Source: Ashinkailepas kermadecensis
Taxonomy: Eukaryota; Arthropoda; Thecostraca; Neolepadidae
Length of the DNA: 64,000 nucleotides
NCBI GenBank assembly: GCA_034440615.1
Contig: JAOTOM010004612.1
Coordinates: 122,001 to 186,000, forward strand
Direction of reading: 5' to 3'
The position numbers and the translations under genes are program-made. The notes under the pieces are model-generated. The model was not told the origin of the DNA. It searched no databases and saw nothing but the letters and a program-made list of their open reading frames with translations. This document shows positions 1-13,593 of this stretch, in pieces (positions within the stretch are counted from its first letter, which is position 1; every line of letters starts with the position of its first letter).

Positions 1-395
1 GTGGGCTCCACCATCATGATGCAAACTATCCCGATTAAACTATTTCTGTACGCAGCGGATGACAGAAAGAAGCAATTGTTTCCATGTAGATGGGCAATCA
101 TATTTTTACCCCAGCAAGTTAATATTCGTGCCTTCATTATAATGTGATAATGATGTAATGTAAATGTAATATGTAATATGTAAATGTAAATGTAATATGT
201 AAATGTAATAATGTGATTGCATTTGATGTGATACGTTTCCTTTTGTTTGTTGTTGTCGCCAGTGAAACGGGTTGTTTTTCTCCGGTCATTACCGGGCTGT
301 CTGACCTGGATTGTAGGTCTCGCACTAGCCACGCCAACGCAGTGTCCCCTATTTTCCCACGCATGCAACTATATTTGCCTACATGTATAAAAAAA
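1..395. other. unassigned sequence with short AT-rich tandem repeats
   Basis: No gene is recognised. From about 150 to 215 the sequence is a degenerate tandem repeat of TGTAATA and TGTAAA units. The remainder is unique-looking, and short open frames here carry no recognisable motif. Confidence 0.5.
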
Positions 396-2474
<2,079 letters not shown>

Positions 2475-2481
<7 letters not shown>

Positions 2482-2949
2482 GTACTTTGTTCTTCCTTTT
2501 TTAACAGCAGTCTGATAATCTAAAGTCTGAACTTATTCGATTACTGTCGAACTTTTACCCTTACATGGACCCCAAGGTCATCATAGATAATTATTTCACA
2601 ACAGGCTCCTTTTCCAAAATAAGGACAGGATTCCTAAATGTTGTTCATCCTCAGTAGTATATCACTTCAGTTGTGCCTCGTGTGAGGTATCGTACGTGGG
2701 GTCTACCATGCGTAGTCTATTCTGTAGGGTACAACAGCATTTAGGGAGAGCAGACCCCACTCAGTGTGTCCTCTGCAACCCCGACCCGTCACCAGTCAGA
2801 GAACATTCATTTGCGTGTGATACACACTTCTCCATTGACGACTTTTCAATCTTGTCCCGTTGTAATTCGATCCTCGACCTCCTTATGATGGACTATTTGT
2901 ACATACATAAACAGCGCCCCAGCCCAAATGCCATGAAATCATCTTTTCC

Positions 2950-2951
<2 letters not shown>
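2475..2951 (+). pseudogene. inverted second copy of the Penelope-like 3' end (GIY-YIG domain)
   Basis: This plus-strand segment is a close inverted copy of 660-1143. It encodes the same YHFSCASCEVSYVGST GIY-YIG core and the same C-terminus ending in MKSSFP. It differs by scattered substitutions and small indels. The two copies therefore form an inverted repeat of about 480 bp flanking the decayed RT. Penelope-like elements are known to carry direct or inverted terminal copies (pLTRs), which fits. Its 3' end runs straight into a (TA)n tract, just as the left copy runs into CT/TA. Confidence 0.88.
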
Positions 2952-3023
<72 letters not shown>

Positions 3024-3045
3024 CGTGTGTATGTGTGTGTGTGTT

Positions 3046-3104
<59 letters not shown>
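2952..3104. repeat. compound microsatellite (TA)n then (TG)n
   Basis: About 50 bp of TA repeat is followed by about 100 bp of TG repeat with rare interruptions. It lies between the 3' end of the Penelope-like copy and the 3' end of a minus-strand LINE fragment. Confidence 0.97.
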
Positions 3105-3107
3105 ATG

Positions 3108-4250
3108 TTATGGTTGTCATCGGCGAACTTGTGGAAGATCCCGAGTATTTCCGCCGATGTAATAGTCGATTTATTTTCCAAGTGCAAGCACCCGACCTTT
3201 GTTGGTTGACTGAGTGTCCAGAATAGCCTAATGGGCGGTCGAGCTGCAGTGGTTGACATTGTGAGGTCAACACCTGACAGAACCGTGGCAATTTTAATAC
3301 CATGTGGTGGAAGTTTGCACCGAAATTGGGTCTTGTCGCATCTGTCACGTGTAAAGCAGCACTGTGTCGGATGATTTTAATGGATTTTATCTTAATGTGC
3401 TAGCGGCCCAGCTATTGTGTCCTCAGGCGGAGTGGAAGCGTGTTCGAGTCCACTAGAAGACTGGCTATCGGTGCGGTGCTGAGGGCTCCTGTGGCTGCTC
3501 CGATGCAGTTGCTTTGGATAATTTCTAACTTTTGCTCTAGCCTTCTGGAATGGTAGCAAATGTGATGCTGTTGTATTCTAGGACGGGTCGTGTGATTGAT
3601 TTGTAGAGTCGTAGTAGTGTTTTCCTATCTCCGCCCCAGTCTGTGCCTGCAAGTGCACGGGATACGTTGACGCGCTTCGCACATCTCTTTGAGATGGAGG
3701 TGGTGTGTGTGTGTGTGTGTCTGTGTGTTGAAACTAAGTTTCTGGTCCAAATGTACCCCTAAGAACTTTAAGTTTTGCACCTGTTCGATGACTTTGTCAT
3801 CGATATTAAGTGGTGTTGTTGGTGTGGGGCGGAGACGACTATATATCACAGTGACAGATTGTTCTGCGGACAAGGTGAAGCCCCACGTTTTACACCATTT
3901 TGCGATGTGATCTAGAGCTGCTTGAATGCATTTTTTTCAGCTTTTTGGAAGCATTTTGTTGTTGTCAAAATGGCTATGTCGTTCGCGAAAAGTGAGTATT
4001 TAAGTGAAGTATCTGTGTGATCAACAAGTATGTCGTTAATTATGATGATGAAGAGGCTCTGTGAGAGCACGCTCCCCTGTGCCAGGCCCTGTTCCTGAGG
4101 TGTGGTGCTTGATTTAACACTGCCGCATCGAACCTTAAGAGTCCTATCTCTGAGGAAGTTGAGAATGAAGTGTGCCATGTGTCCGCGTAGGTCTATCTTG
4201 TGGAGTTTGTGTGTCAGTACGGACTTGTGTAGGGCAAGTTGAAGCAAGAC
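3108..4250 (-). pseudogene. I/Jockey-type LINE reverse transcriptase fragment
   Basis: The minus-strand translation shows an RT core. A helix reading HMAHFILNFLRDRTLKVR precedes the block QEQGLAQGSVLSQSLF and the catalytic box KYSLFANDIAIL, where the usual F-A-D-D is F-A-N-D; downstream comes NLKFLGVHLDQKLSF and then RPVLEYNSITFA, typical of the RT thumb of I/Jockey-type LINEs. At least three frame breaks occur between 4247 and 3110. Endonuclease and ORF1 are absent, so this is a 5'-truncated or fragmented copy. A short TG microsatellite interrupts it at about 3700-3727, inside the coding region. Confidence 0.8.
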
Positions 4251-4711
4251 GAGTCAATTTTTACTTGAGAGGGCCTTGGGAGCATGTGGTGAGACAGATT
4301 GATTACTTGTGCTAATATTCTAAAAGAGTGATCTTTTGGGCACAAATCAGTCACGCAAATATTTGTATCCAACAATTATAAATCAGTGATGTTTTGAGGT
4401 GTTCTGACGTATCACCCTTGTCTCAACTTACCCCGGGCGTGGGGAAAGTTGATCCTAGTGGTGCGGTAAGTTGATCAGAAGCCTTAATTTATGTAAACAA
4501 ATGCTGTGACGCCAACTGAGGAGTGTTACTTTTAGTGTTGCAGGCTTTTGTGGTCACTTTTTGCGATCTCACATGTCCGGGCGGGAAAACGTGAAAGCTG
4601 TCAGAAAATGCCACGTAATATACTTCGACCTAGATTTTCACCGCCTTTTTCTCTGGTATTGTCACACCATAACTCATCACAGGACATTCTGCTCAAGGGC
4701 AATAGGCTGAA
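4251..4711. other. unassigned intergenic sequence
   Basis: No gene, RNA or clear repeat is seen. Short open frames show no recognisable motif. Confidence 0.4.
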
Positions 4712-6115
<1,404 letters not shown>

Positions 6116-7315
6116 GAGACGCATTGCACCATCGTGGAATGGGTGGGCATGACTGGGAATATGGCACCTCAGCTAAAGTGTTAGAAGAGACCCTGCCCAG
6201 ATCCTGGAAGCGATTCAAGCCCCTTCCACCCCGGTCGTTCGATTGACTATCCTGGTGAAAAAGCCTGGCCACCCCCGGAAGGAGAGGTCAGTCTCCCCCT
6301 CCCTACCCAGTGTGTGTTACAGTTTTATGGCGCGACAGCTGCTGTGGGTATATTGCGGCTGCTCTCCCACCCAGCCATTCTCCATTGCCTGAAACTGTAG
6401 TCCGTTAAGTTAGACTGCAGATTGGCACTGCAGTGATCGGTGGCAGCAGCCTTGATATATGCCAGTAACCAGAGCCTCATGACACTGTCCCATCTCATCT
6501 TTCAACAGAATTTAGCACTGCCACTATGGCTTCCCATGGTAATAATATGCCTGGAAACAAGTCTTGCCGCTCTCTTCGTCCACTTTTCTCGGAGCTTCTA
6601 CACCTAAGCTTATACGTACTGTTGGTTGTGTGTATTTGTGTGCGGAATGGCTTGAACCACGGACCTCGAGTGGGCCACCGATCTGGAGATAATGAAGAAT
6701 CAGTGCTAAACGTTCGGGAGAAGACGAAGCGAAAATTCTGCCGCGCGTACCTTCCGTTATCTTGGAGATGGATGTTTTGTGAAGCATCATGTTGGTGAGC
6801 TAGTACAGATGATTGAGAAAACCAATGCTATGATAGGTAGCACTTGGATATTGTTTTCTTCAAGCTAATGCATGCAGTTGAAAGGAGGCGCAGCTAAGGG
6901 GATTCGGTCCCCATTAACAAGGGAATTAAATTAAATCAACGAAAAAAATTTGGAACTTGCACCACACCAAATCGGAAATTTCCGTCGCTTTTTGAGCGCC
7001 GAAATAGTTCTTCACACGATTATATTTTGGACGATCGCCTCTCCCTGAAGAAAATCCCGGCTGCGTCACTGTAGCTCACCAACAACTCTTACTCTATAGA
7101 GTTGGAGATAGCCGACAGCTCGGCATGCGACCCGTAATATGAGGGTCGGTTAGATATCAGCTACTAATAATGCAGCAGCACATACTGACGCTTTGCACTG
7201 TGGTCACTCCAAAGTCGAAGAACAACGACTGACACAAGGGATGAAGCGCGTCGACATTGGGTTATCGATCCAGTACCCAGGTACACAGCCAGCACATAGG
7301 TCGTGAAAGGTCACG
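6116..7315. other. unassigned sequence with possible MITE end
   Basis: No gene is recognised. At about 6890 the motif ggcgcagctaaggggattc resembles the terminal motif of the MITE at 10.7 kb, but I could not find a partner end. Overlapping plus and minus open frames of about 90 codons at 6524-6798 have no recognisable domain. Confidence 0.35.
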
Positions 7316-7323
7316 CCTCTCGT

Positions 7324-7396
7324 CAGTCAACAGTCAACAGTCAACCCAACGTGGGGCAGAGCTATCTCGCGTTGGGTCGACTGTTGACTGTTAGCT
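7324..7396. repeat. imperfect hairpin with AGTCAAC-type arms
   Basis: The left arm carries cagtcaacagtcaacccaac and the right arm reads its near-perfect reverse complement (gttgggtcgactgttgactg), with about 25 bases between. The AGTCAAC motif is itself repeated inside the arm. Probably the remnant of a small inverted-repeat element. Confidence 0.75.
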
Positions 7397-7399
7397 CTA

Positions 7400-9090
7400 A
7401 TAAAAAATAAACACCTACAGCCTGGCGCAATTGAATGTGCACAAAACAAGAATGACGATACGAACAATGTCCATATGCGGTGATTGTGTGCTTTTGAGGG
7501 CGTTTCCTACAGCTCCCTAATGTTGGCTGGACCCATCAATTAGTTCAATTTTAAGATAGGCTTCTGTGGGCGCTCCCTCCCTCATGCGGTATCGCACCTC
7601 CGATTTCCGCATGCATTTGGCTCCCCAATGCTTTTCAGAAATGGACGCACCAGAGAATCCGCGCCTTGCTTGTTAATCCGGCCACCGATGATAGGTATGC
7701 TCATGTGCTTATGATCCGGGGAGGGGCAGAGAGTACAGCATTGCCCTTCAAACTTGACAGTGACCATATGAGCGGTTGCATGGAAATAATCGACTTCAAA
7801 GTGCAGCTCTTGTCGTCCTCCTCCCACAAAAAAAAATTGGACAGTTCCTACGCCTCTGATTATACGAACGGGGTGCAAATACTGATTTGCTACAGGTACA
7901 TATGTTGTTGTTTGGGACAATTTTCCATGTTGCATAACATAAAATCCTTCAGGAAAAATCAACATTAGACAGGTTGAGGGAGGTGGTTTACTCCCAAACT
8001 GTAGTACAGGCCAGTTTAATAAGGCTCTATTTAATACAATAGGAAGTACAGGCCAGTTTAAAGACTAATCCTTGCCGAATCCCGTCATACTCCCAAAAAC
8101 TGTCATGCTAATTTTATCCAATGTTTGTATTCGGAAATACCTTTATGAGGACATCAGGATATCATGACATCAGCGATCGACCAGTCAGCAAGGCCACTAT
8201 TGTTTGCAACTTCTTTCAGAATACGTTCGAACGCGGAAAAGATATGTTGCTTCCCACGCCTTCTACACGTGGCCTTAGCCTTGAAGTAGTATTTTGATAT
8301 TAGCATGGTGTTGGCCAGACGTTCAATCAGCTGTTTGTGCCAAGTTGTATTCGATAATGTCGTTCGGTTAGCAGAAGGCTAAAGCGGTAAAATAGATCTG
8401 TGGATCGGAGATACGCAAACCGACCTCTTTGATTCTGCCTGAAGGATCCACGGTAGAAAATAGACAAAAGTTGCTTCAGCCAATCAAGAGACAAAGGATG
8501 GTGTTATGCGCCAATAAAATTCGTGTTTCTCCATGCGATCTAGAAAAGCGTTGGAGGGGCATGGTCTGCAAGCGGCAGCTCGGGAATTAAAACATCCCAA
8601 AGGAACATTCTGGCACTCCAGGCATCATTATGCTATCTCGCCGGGCAATCTCAGGCTGGTACAGTTGGCGAGGAAAGAATGAACATCCAAGGATCCATTG
8701 TTGGGGCTGTGCATGTGCCAACTGGCGACTGGCGCGCCACCGGCCGGCCTTGGTCGGTCGGTCGGCGCTGGTAACATCGCCACCCGGACCCGGACGATGC
8801 GTCGTTTTCCCTGTGCACCGTCAGGGTGAACACGTAGGACACGCTGTGCGCGGTGGACCGTTATGCTGAGATCGTCAGCGGACTGCTCGCAGCACTCGTC
8901 ACTCGTCCTGCTGCCGCTTGCCGGAAACCCACTCTAACCTGCTTGAAGAGGAATGCGTGCATGCTGTGGCTGTTCATTACACATGCGGGTAGGCACGCAG
9001 CAACTTCCCTGTGCAAGTCTGCTCAGATATATATTCACGGGCAGCGCTGAACATGGAGTGGAGAATCCCACTGGTCGTCAGGCATGTGTT
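7400..9090. other. unassigned sequence
   Basis: No supported gene. A minus-strand open frame of 127 codons at 7582-7965 has an ordinary amino-acid composition but no motif I recognise, and a plus-strand frame overlaps it. The stretch 8690-8870 is GC- and CpG-rich, with runs of ggtcggtcggtcgg, and lacks a recognisable product. Confidence 0.35.
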
Positions 9091-9094
9091 GTGG

Positions 9095-9147
9095 TGAGAC
9101 GTCACGGATGAGACGTCACGGATGAGACGTCACGGATGAGACGTCAC
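9095..9147. repeat. 14-bp tandem repeat, 3.8 copies
   Basis: Perfect tandem copies of tgagacgtcacgga. The unit contains GACGTCAC, which resembles a cAMP-response-type core. It lies about 470 bp beyond the stop codon of the carbonic anhydrase-like gene, so a regulatory role is only speculation. Confidence 0.9.
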
Positions 9148-9207
9148 ACAGCACAGCATTATTTATGGAATGGCGATGAAGATAAACACATAAGTTGTCT
9201 CCACTCT

Positions 9208-9213
9208 TTTATT
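9208..9213 (-). promoter_or_regulatory. candidate poly(A) signal AATAAA
   Basis: On the minus strand the hexamer AATAAA occurs about 400 bp downstream of the stop codon of the carbonic anhydrase-like gene. It is compatible with a 3' UTR for that gene. A single hexamer is weak evidence by itself. Confidence 0.35.
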
Positions 9214-9617
9214 GCATGCATTCGCACAGTGTACACGAAGCATAAAGACACTTTAGGTTCCTCGGGGATGATAACTAATTATATTGCAAAAAGCGGTGAT
9301 AAATATTGCAGGGAAAATTGGAACCATTGACGTTTCGTGCGTTTCATGCGTTTGCCAGTATATCTGAATGCAGAGGTAGGCGGCAAACATTACGCATCTG
9401 GATGCACATAGCAGGAGAGATATGAAAATGGTACACTCACGTACAAATTAACACATTCTTAATGCACTTAGGCAATTGGTACCTAATACCAAATGCCAGT
9501 ACACTGTACATTGACGCCTAACACATTGACGCTGTACATGCACGTACTGTGAAGACCATCCGCATGCGCTTGTAGCAGTGGGCGGAGAAGCACAGCGCCC
9601 TCCCTCGTCAATCCGAC

Positions 9618-10493
9618 CTACGCCACAATGTTGAAGCTCTCGAGCACCTTGCGGCCAGTGTTCTTTTGGGTGGGCCGCCGGTTGTTGACCAGGAGTTTCT
9701 GCATCAGGAGGTCCTCGAACAGCTCGTTGTTGAGCTGCGTGAGGAATTCGAGGGACGCCGTCATTTCCGAGGCGGCTACCATCCAGTTGACCACGGGGCT
9801 GCAGGGCGGGATGGTGATGCTGCCGTAGTAGCTGTACGTCTTGGCCAGGGCGGAACGCAGCATGCTCTCGAAGGCGGACAGGTCGACGCCGTGTGTCAGC
9901 ATGGAGCCCTTCATGGCCAGACTCTCGATCTGCGTCTCGAGCTCGAACGTGGGGAAGGTGGGCGTTCCGGGCGGCTCGATGCTGGTCAGCAGGATGGCCA
10001 GGATCGACACGCCGCCCGGGTGACGCAGCGCCTCCTTGAGGCTGGCGTAGCGCGTGTTGTAGAAGACCAGCTGCGCCTCGGCGTCGGCTAACCGGCCGGC
10101 GATCGAGTGTTCCGAGCCGGTCTCCGAGCCGATGCTCTCGGTCCAATGCAGGTCCATGTGCTCGAACCGGTAGGTGCCGAACAGCGGCCGGTTGGCCAGC
10201 GTGTACTGCACGATCGGCGCGCTCTGGTTCTCGGGCCGGAAGTAGAGGCGCGCCGTACGGCCCGTGTTGATCGCCTCGATCTCGCCCTGCTGCAGGCCGG
10301 GCGCCATCTCCAGCGTGATGTGGTCGTTGGCGCTGGCCGTGCCCGGCGTCAGGTCGATCGGCGACTGCAGCGGCCCGCCGCACATCGGGAAGAAGTTGGC
10401 CCACAAGGCCGGGTTGTCGTAGTTCCACAGCTCCACCGGCGCGTCGCTCAGCACCGCCAGCAGCTGCAGCACCAGCGGCCAGGAGAGCGCCAT
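9618..10493 (-). CDS. secreted carbonic anhydrase-related protein, probably acatalytic, intronless
   Basis: Complete 291-residue alpha-carbonic anhydrase fold in one uninterrupted frame. I chose the ATG at 10493 because it starts a hydrophobic signal peptide (MALSWPLVLQLLAVL); the frame continues upstream without a good ATG. Family landmarks in order: NYDNPALWANFFP, C38-GG then QSPIDL at 43-48, GTYRF at 106-110, GSEHSI at 126-131, SITIPPC at 225-231. The active site is altered. Aligned to human CA2, zinc ligand His94 is Asp114, His96 is kept as His116, His119 is Gln141, and proton-shuttle His64 is Arg79; Thr199 is kept as Thr227. Cys38 and Cys231 match the disulfide of extracellular family members, and N89-Q-S is a possible glycosylation site. 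Hydratase activity is therefore unlikely; a binding or structural role, as in CA-related proteins, is an inference. The absence of introns suggests a retrocopy or an intronless lineage-specific paralogue. Local GC content is high. Confidence 0.9.
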   Translation of the reverse strand: MALSWPLVLQLLAVLSDAPVELWNYDNPALWANFFPMCGGPLQSPIDLTPGTASANDHITLEMAPGLQQGEIEAINTGRTARLYFRPENQSAPIVQYTLANRPLFGTYRFEHMDLHWTESIGSETGSEHSIAGRLADAEAQLVFYNTRYASLKEALRHPGGVSILAILLTSIEPPGTPTFPTFELETQIESLAMKGSMLTHGVDLSAFESMLRSALAKTYSYYGSITIPPCSPVVNWMVAASEMTASLEFLTQLNNELFEDLLMQKLLVNNRRPTQKNTGRKVLESFNIVA

Positions 10494-10717
10494 GCTTGGT
10501 CCGCTGGCGGTGGCCGGACGCGCTGCACTGGTCGCCGACGGCCTCTGCGCGCACCTCACCGCGCCACCGACTGCTGGCGGTCGCCTGCTGGCCACTCATT
10601 TATGGACTGGTGCTGTCGCGCTTGACAGCAGCAGCACGCAACGCCGCGGCAACTGGGGTTTTCCTCATGCTATCTTCAGCCGAGGCGACCCGAAGGCGGA
10701 TATGGACATGATTGTGC

Positions 10718-10943
10718 AGGGGCGCAGCTAGGATATTCGAAAAAGGGCCCCCCCCCCAAATAAAAAGAAGAAGAAAGAAGAAGAAAGTAACCAAGCAGAA
10801 ACCCTTTTCGGCACGCTTCGAGCGCAGAGCATTTCTGTTTTTGCGTAATGAAAATATGAAATGCATTGTTTGGAATGAGTGTGTTTTTGTTTTGCTTGGG
10901 GGGGGGGGGACCTCCGCCCCCTCTCCTGGTTGCGCCTCTAGGG
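10718..10943. mobile_element. MITE-like element with imperfect terminal inverted repeats
   Basis: The left end reads caggggcgcagctagga; the right end, reverse-complemented, reads tagaggcgcaaccagga. Ends of the form CAGGGGCG are common in hAT-type MITEs. The interior holds a poly-C run, an AAGAAG-rich stretch and a poly-G run. No clear target duplication was found. It lies about 225 bp upstream of the start codon of the carbonic anhydrase-like gene. Confidence 0.65.
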
Positions 10944-11455
10944 TTGTTGTCATTGCGTTTGCAACGTCGAATGCCAGAAGATTCCAGAGCATCGACCATG
11001 ATAATAAATGTATTGACAGTAGATCCATGCCCCAGCAGTGCAACTACAGGAGTTGTATTGCAACCCTGTAGCTGTATTGTATTCCATTGTAGTTGATAAC
11101 TTGTGTACCGTTTTCGCCCGAGTGTGCATGGCCAGTCAGCGTGACCAGGTCAACACTGTCCGGAAGAGCGGAAGAGAAAAGAGAATGCATTATTCTGTAT
11201 CTCTATCTATTGAGAGAAAAAAAATATGTTAGATTTCAGCGTTCCATATGTCATATCGTTGATACTTTTGTACACAAAGCAGTAGGGATATTACGATCAC
11301 AATCCCACACGCGGACGCAGAGCCCGACGTTCAGCACCCAATCAGACCGGATAACAAACCCCTTCTAAATCGCTTAAAAAGCGATTTCGACATCCACCTA
11401 CATCCACCTAGGTGGTGGATGTCAGTTTCCCGACTGCGGAACACCTCCGGCGTGC
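10944..11455. other. unassigned sequence
   Basis: No gene or recognised repeat. At about 11390-11420 a short palindromic CATCCACCTA/TAGGTGGTGGATG motif occurs just before the stronger hairpin at 11459. Confidence 0.4.
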
Positions 11456-11458
11456 CAT

Positions 11459-11503
11459 GGGCTCACCCCTAGGTGTGCTACTTGCACACCTAGGGGTGAG
11501 CCC
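11459..11503. repeat. perfect 19-bp hairpin
   Basis: The arm gggctcacccctaggtgtg (11459-11477) and its exact reverse complement (11485-11503) are separated by a 7-base loop. It sits immediately before the minisatellite and the CR1-like LINE. Confidence 0.95.
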
Positions 11504-11537
11504 AGGTGGTGCCTAGAGGTGAGGTGGAGCCTAGGGG

Positions 11538-11853
11538 TGAGTCTGCAGCAGGGGCATCCTATGCCCAGGTGGTCAGTCTGCAGCAGGGGCATCCTATGCC
11601 CAGGTGGTCAGTCTGTAGCAGGGGCATCCTATGGCCAGGTGGTCAGTCTACAGCAGGGGCATCCTATGCCCAGGTGGTCAGTCTGCAGCAGGGGCATCCT
11701 ATGCCCAGGTGGTCAGTCTGCAGCAGGTCATCCTATGCCCAGGTGGTCAGTCTGCAGCAGGGCATCCCATGCCCAGGTGGTCAGTCTGCAGCAAGGTCAT
11801 CCTATGCCCAGGTGGTCAGTCTGCAGCAGGGCATCCTATACCCAGGTGGTCAG
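11538..11853 (+). repeat. 35-bp minisatellite, about 9 copies, inside LINE ORF1 sequence
   Basis: The unit contains catcctatgcccaggtggtc and cagtctgcagcagg and is mostly 35 bp, with 33-34 bp variants. Translated, each copy can read SYAQVVSLQQG, and the last copy continues into LINE-like coding sequence (QVVRGHQVAEASP). The repeat therefore looks like an expansion of a segment of the LINE ORF1 N-terminal region. Because 35 is not a multiple of three, the frame shifts from copy to copy. Confidence 0.9.
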
Positions 11854-12609
11854 AGGCCACCAGGTAGCTGAGGCTTCCCCTGCTGTGGAGGTGGCTGGGA
11901 TATCTGTAGAAGAGAATATTCCTGGTGAACAGAGGAGTTCTAGTTCTGGTAGCTCACAGGAGGGGCAGTGGTATAAAGTCAGGGGTGGAGGATTTGGAGG
12001 CGCGAACCTAAACAAGGGGTCAGTGAGTGGCAGGTGGCAGGTGGTAGGAGTGGGAGGCAGCCTAGTTGAACAGCTCAGCAGGCAGGCATATTAACATCAA
12101 ATAGGTTCCAGGCATTGGAGGACTGCCCCCAGGATAGTAGCAAGGAAACAGTGCTGGTCGTATGCGACTCTCGTGTGCGGTATTTAGATAGGGTGTTCTG
12201 TCAAGGTCGGAGAGGCGGGAGGTGCATCACCAGGCCTGGTGTCAAGGTCAAAGACCTGGTGCCAGTGGTGGCACAGGCCACCAGTGAGCACCAGTTTAGT
12301 GCAGTTGTAGTGCAGGTAGGAGTAAATAACATAGGTCCCGCTAGGAGTGAGGAGCAGCTGCAGGACTACAGGGCCCTTCTGACCACCCTGAAGCAAAGCA
12401 ATAGCAGAGTCATTGTGACTGCTATTCTGCCTAGAGTTGGAGTCTCCCCTGAGTGGAGCTCTAGGGCACTGGCAGCCAATGCCAGGGTAGGTAGGCTCTG
12501 TCATGAGTTAGGTTTGATCTTTGTTGACGAGTGGTGCAGGTTTTGTGGCTCATGGGACCTCTATCAGAGGGATGGCCTGCACTTCTCCGAGAAGGGGGTG
12601 CATTGTTAA
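11854..12609 (+). pseudogene. CR1/L2-type LINE ORF1 with SGNH (GDSL-esterase-like) domain, decayed
   Basis: After a hydrophilic segment ending near 12094, the frame carrying SNRFQALED begins at about 12090. It continues into an SGNH-hydrolase-like domain: block I VLVVCDSRVRYLD (about 12150), block III VVVQVGVNNIG (about 12310), and block V DGLHFSEKGV (about 12575), which carries the Asp-x-x-His pair. Such esterase-like ORF1 proteins are known from CR1/L2 LINEs. A frame change separates the N-terminal part from the SGNH part, so this copy cannot make the protein. The usual GDS motif reads C-D-S here. Function in the live element is not settled; nucleic acid or membrane binding has been proposed. 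Confidence 0.8.
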
Positions 12610-12846
12610 GCAAAGTATATGAGCAAGTCCTTCAGGGAAACTAGACAATGGGGTGGAGAGGGATGAAGTGGCAGGCACTGCCATCTCAGGGATATCCCAA
12701 ATAGTGACAGCCTAGGCAATCGAACCTCACAGTCAGCAAATAGGGATAGCAGTAGTTCAAGGAGACAGAGTGGTAGCTCATCCAGAGATGAAAGAGCTAC
12801 TCAACATGAAAAAGCCCAAGCTGGTTATGGAACATATGTTAAGTGT
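12610..12846 (+). other. LINE inter-ORF region
   Basis: Sequence between the SGNH ORF1 and the endonuclease ORF2 of the same LINE. It is rich in AG and contains no independent gene. Confidence 0.5.
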
Positions 12847-13593
12847 ATGATGCTTAATGCTCAGAGTATTCGATCCAAATTTGATGAGTTCAAGTGTTAT
12901 GTTGCTGAGGAGGAACCAGATTTTGTTTGCATTACTGAGGCATGGGTCAGTGAGGGGCATTTTTGGATAACTTGCAGGACTATGAAATCAAGGGATACAA
13001 TACGTTTTCGTGCAATAAGGGTCCAGCAGTAAAGGGGATGGTGTAATGCTCTATGTGAATAGCTTATTCAGTTCCCAAAAAGTAGTAGATGGGGAAAAAT
13101 GTGTCTGTGGAGTCCATTTGGCTTGATATTGCTGTTGGAAAAGGCAACAGCAATAAACTGTGGATAGGAGCTTTGTACCGATCAGGAACCTGGCCACATT
13201 ATCAGCAACTGGAGCTCGATAAGGTGATTTGCGAGGAAATCAGTAGAAACTTTCGGAGGAAACGCCTTATTCTTGGTGACATTAGTCTAAAAGGATATGA
13301 AAATGTTGGTGTTGGCTCCCCAACATGTAAAATGTTTAGGAAATTCCTCGAAGAGGACCTGTTCTTACACCAGTTTGTAACGGAACCAACTAGGCAGGGC
13401 TCATTCTTGGACCTTGTCTTCTCAGATTTAAGTGATTTAGTTCAGGACTTGATTGTAGGAGAAACTCTGGGAAGAAGTGACCATAACATAGTGAGATTCA
13501 AGGCACAAGTAGTGGGCACAATCAATGATAATTTGGCAAAGGTTCCAAATTTTAACAGGGCAGACTTTGACTGCACGAGAGCGACTTTAAGTG
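12847..13593 (+). pseudogene. CR1/L2-type LINE ORF2, endonuclease part
   Basis: Apurinic-like endonuclease domain. NAQSIRSKFDEF (the conserved Asn) lies at about 12853, EPDFVCITEAW with the catalytic Glu at about 12915, LWIGALYRSG at about 13160, and LILGDIS at about 13270, where GDFN is altered; then comes SFLDLVFSD and the conserved GRSDHNIVRF at about 13470. There is a frameshift near 13030. The domain is cut at 13593 by a 1.68-kb insertion. When the insertion is ignored, the LINE frame resumes only briefly and is then joined to the 3' end of ORF2, so most of the RT is also deleted. Confidence 0.85.
13588..13593 (+). repeat. left target-site duplication TAAGTG
   Basis: The hexamer TAAGTG immediately precedes the insertion (TGTAG at 13594) and is repeated directly after its end at 15275-15280. 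Removing one copy and the insertion reconnects the LINE reading frame at this point. Confidence 0.75.

Noticed and set aside
7582..7965. Minus-strand 127-codon frame as a gene
   Set aside because: No domain, an overlapping opposite frame, and no supporting splice or promoter features.
9448..10599. 383-codon frame overlapping the carbonic anhydrase-like gene on the same strand, and plus-strand frames there
   Set aside because: High GC content removes stops from the shadow frames. Only the 291-residue frame shows a real protein family.
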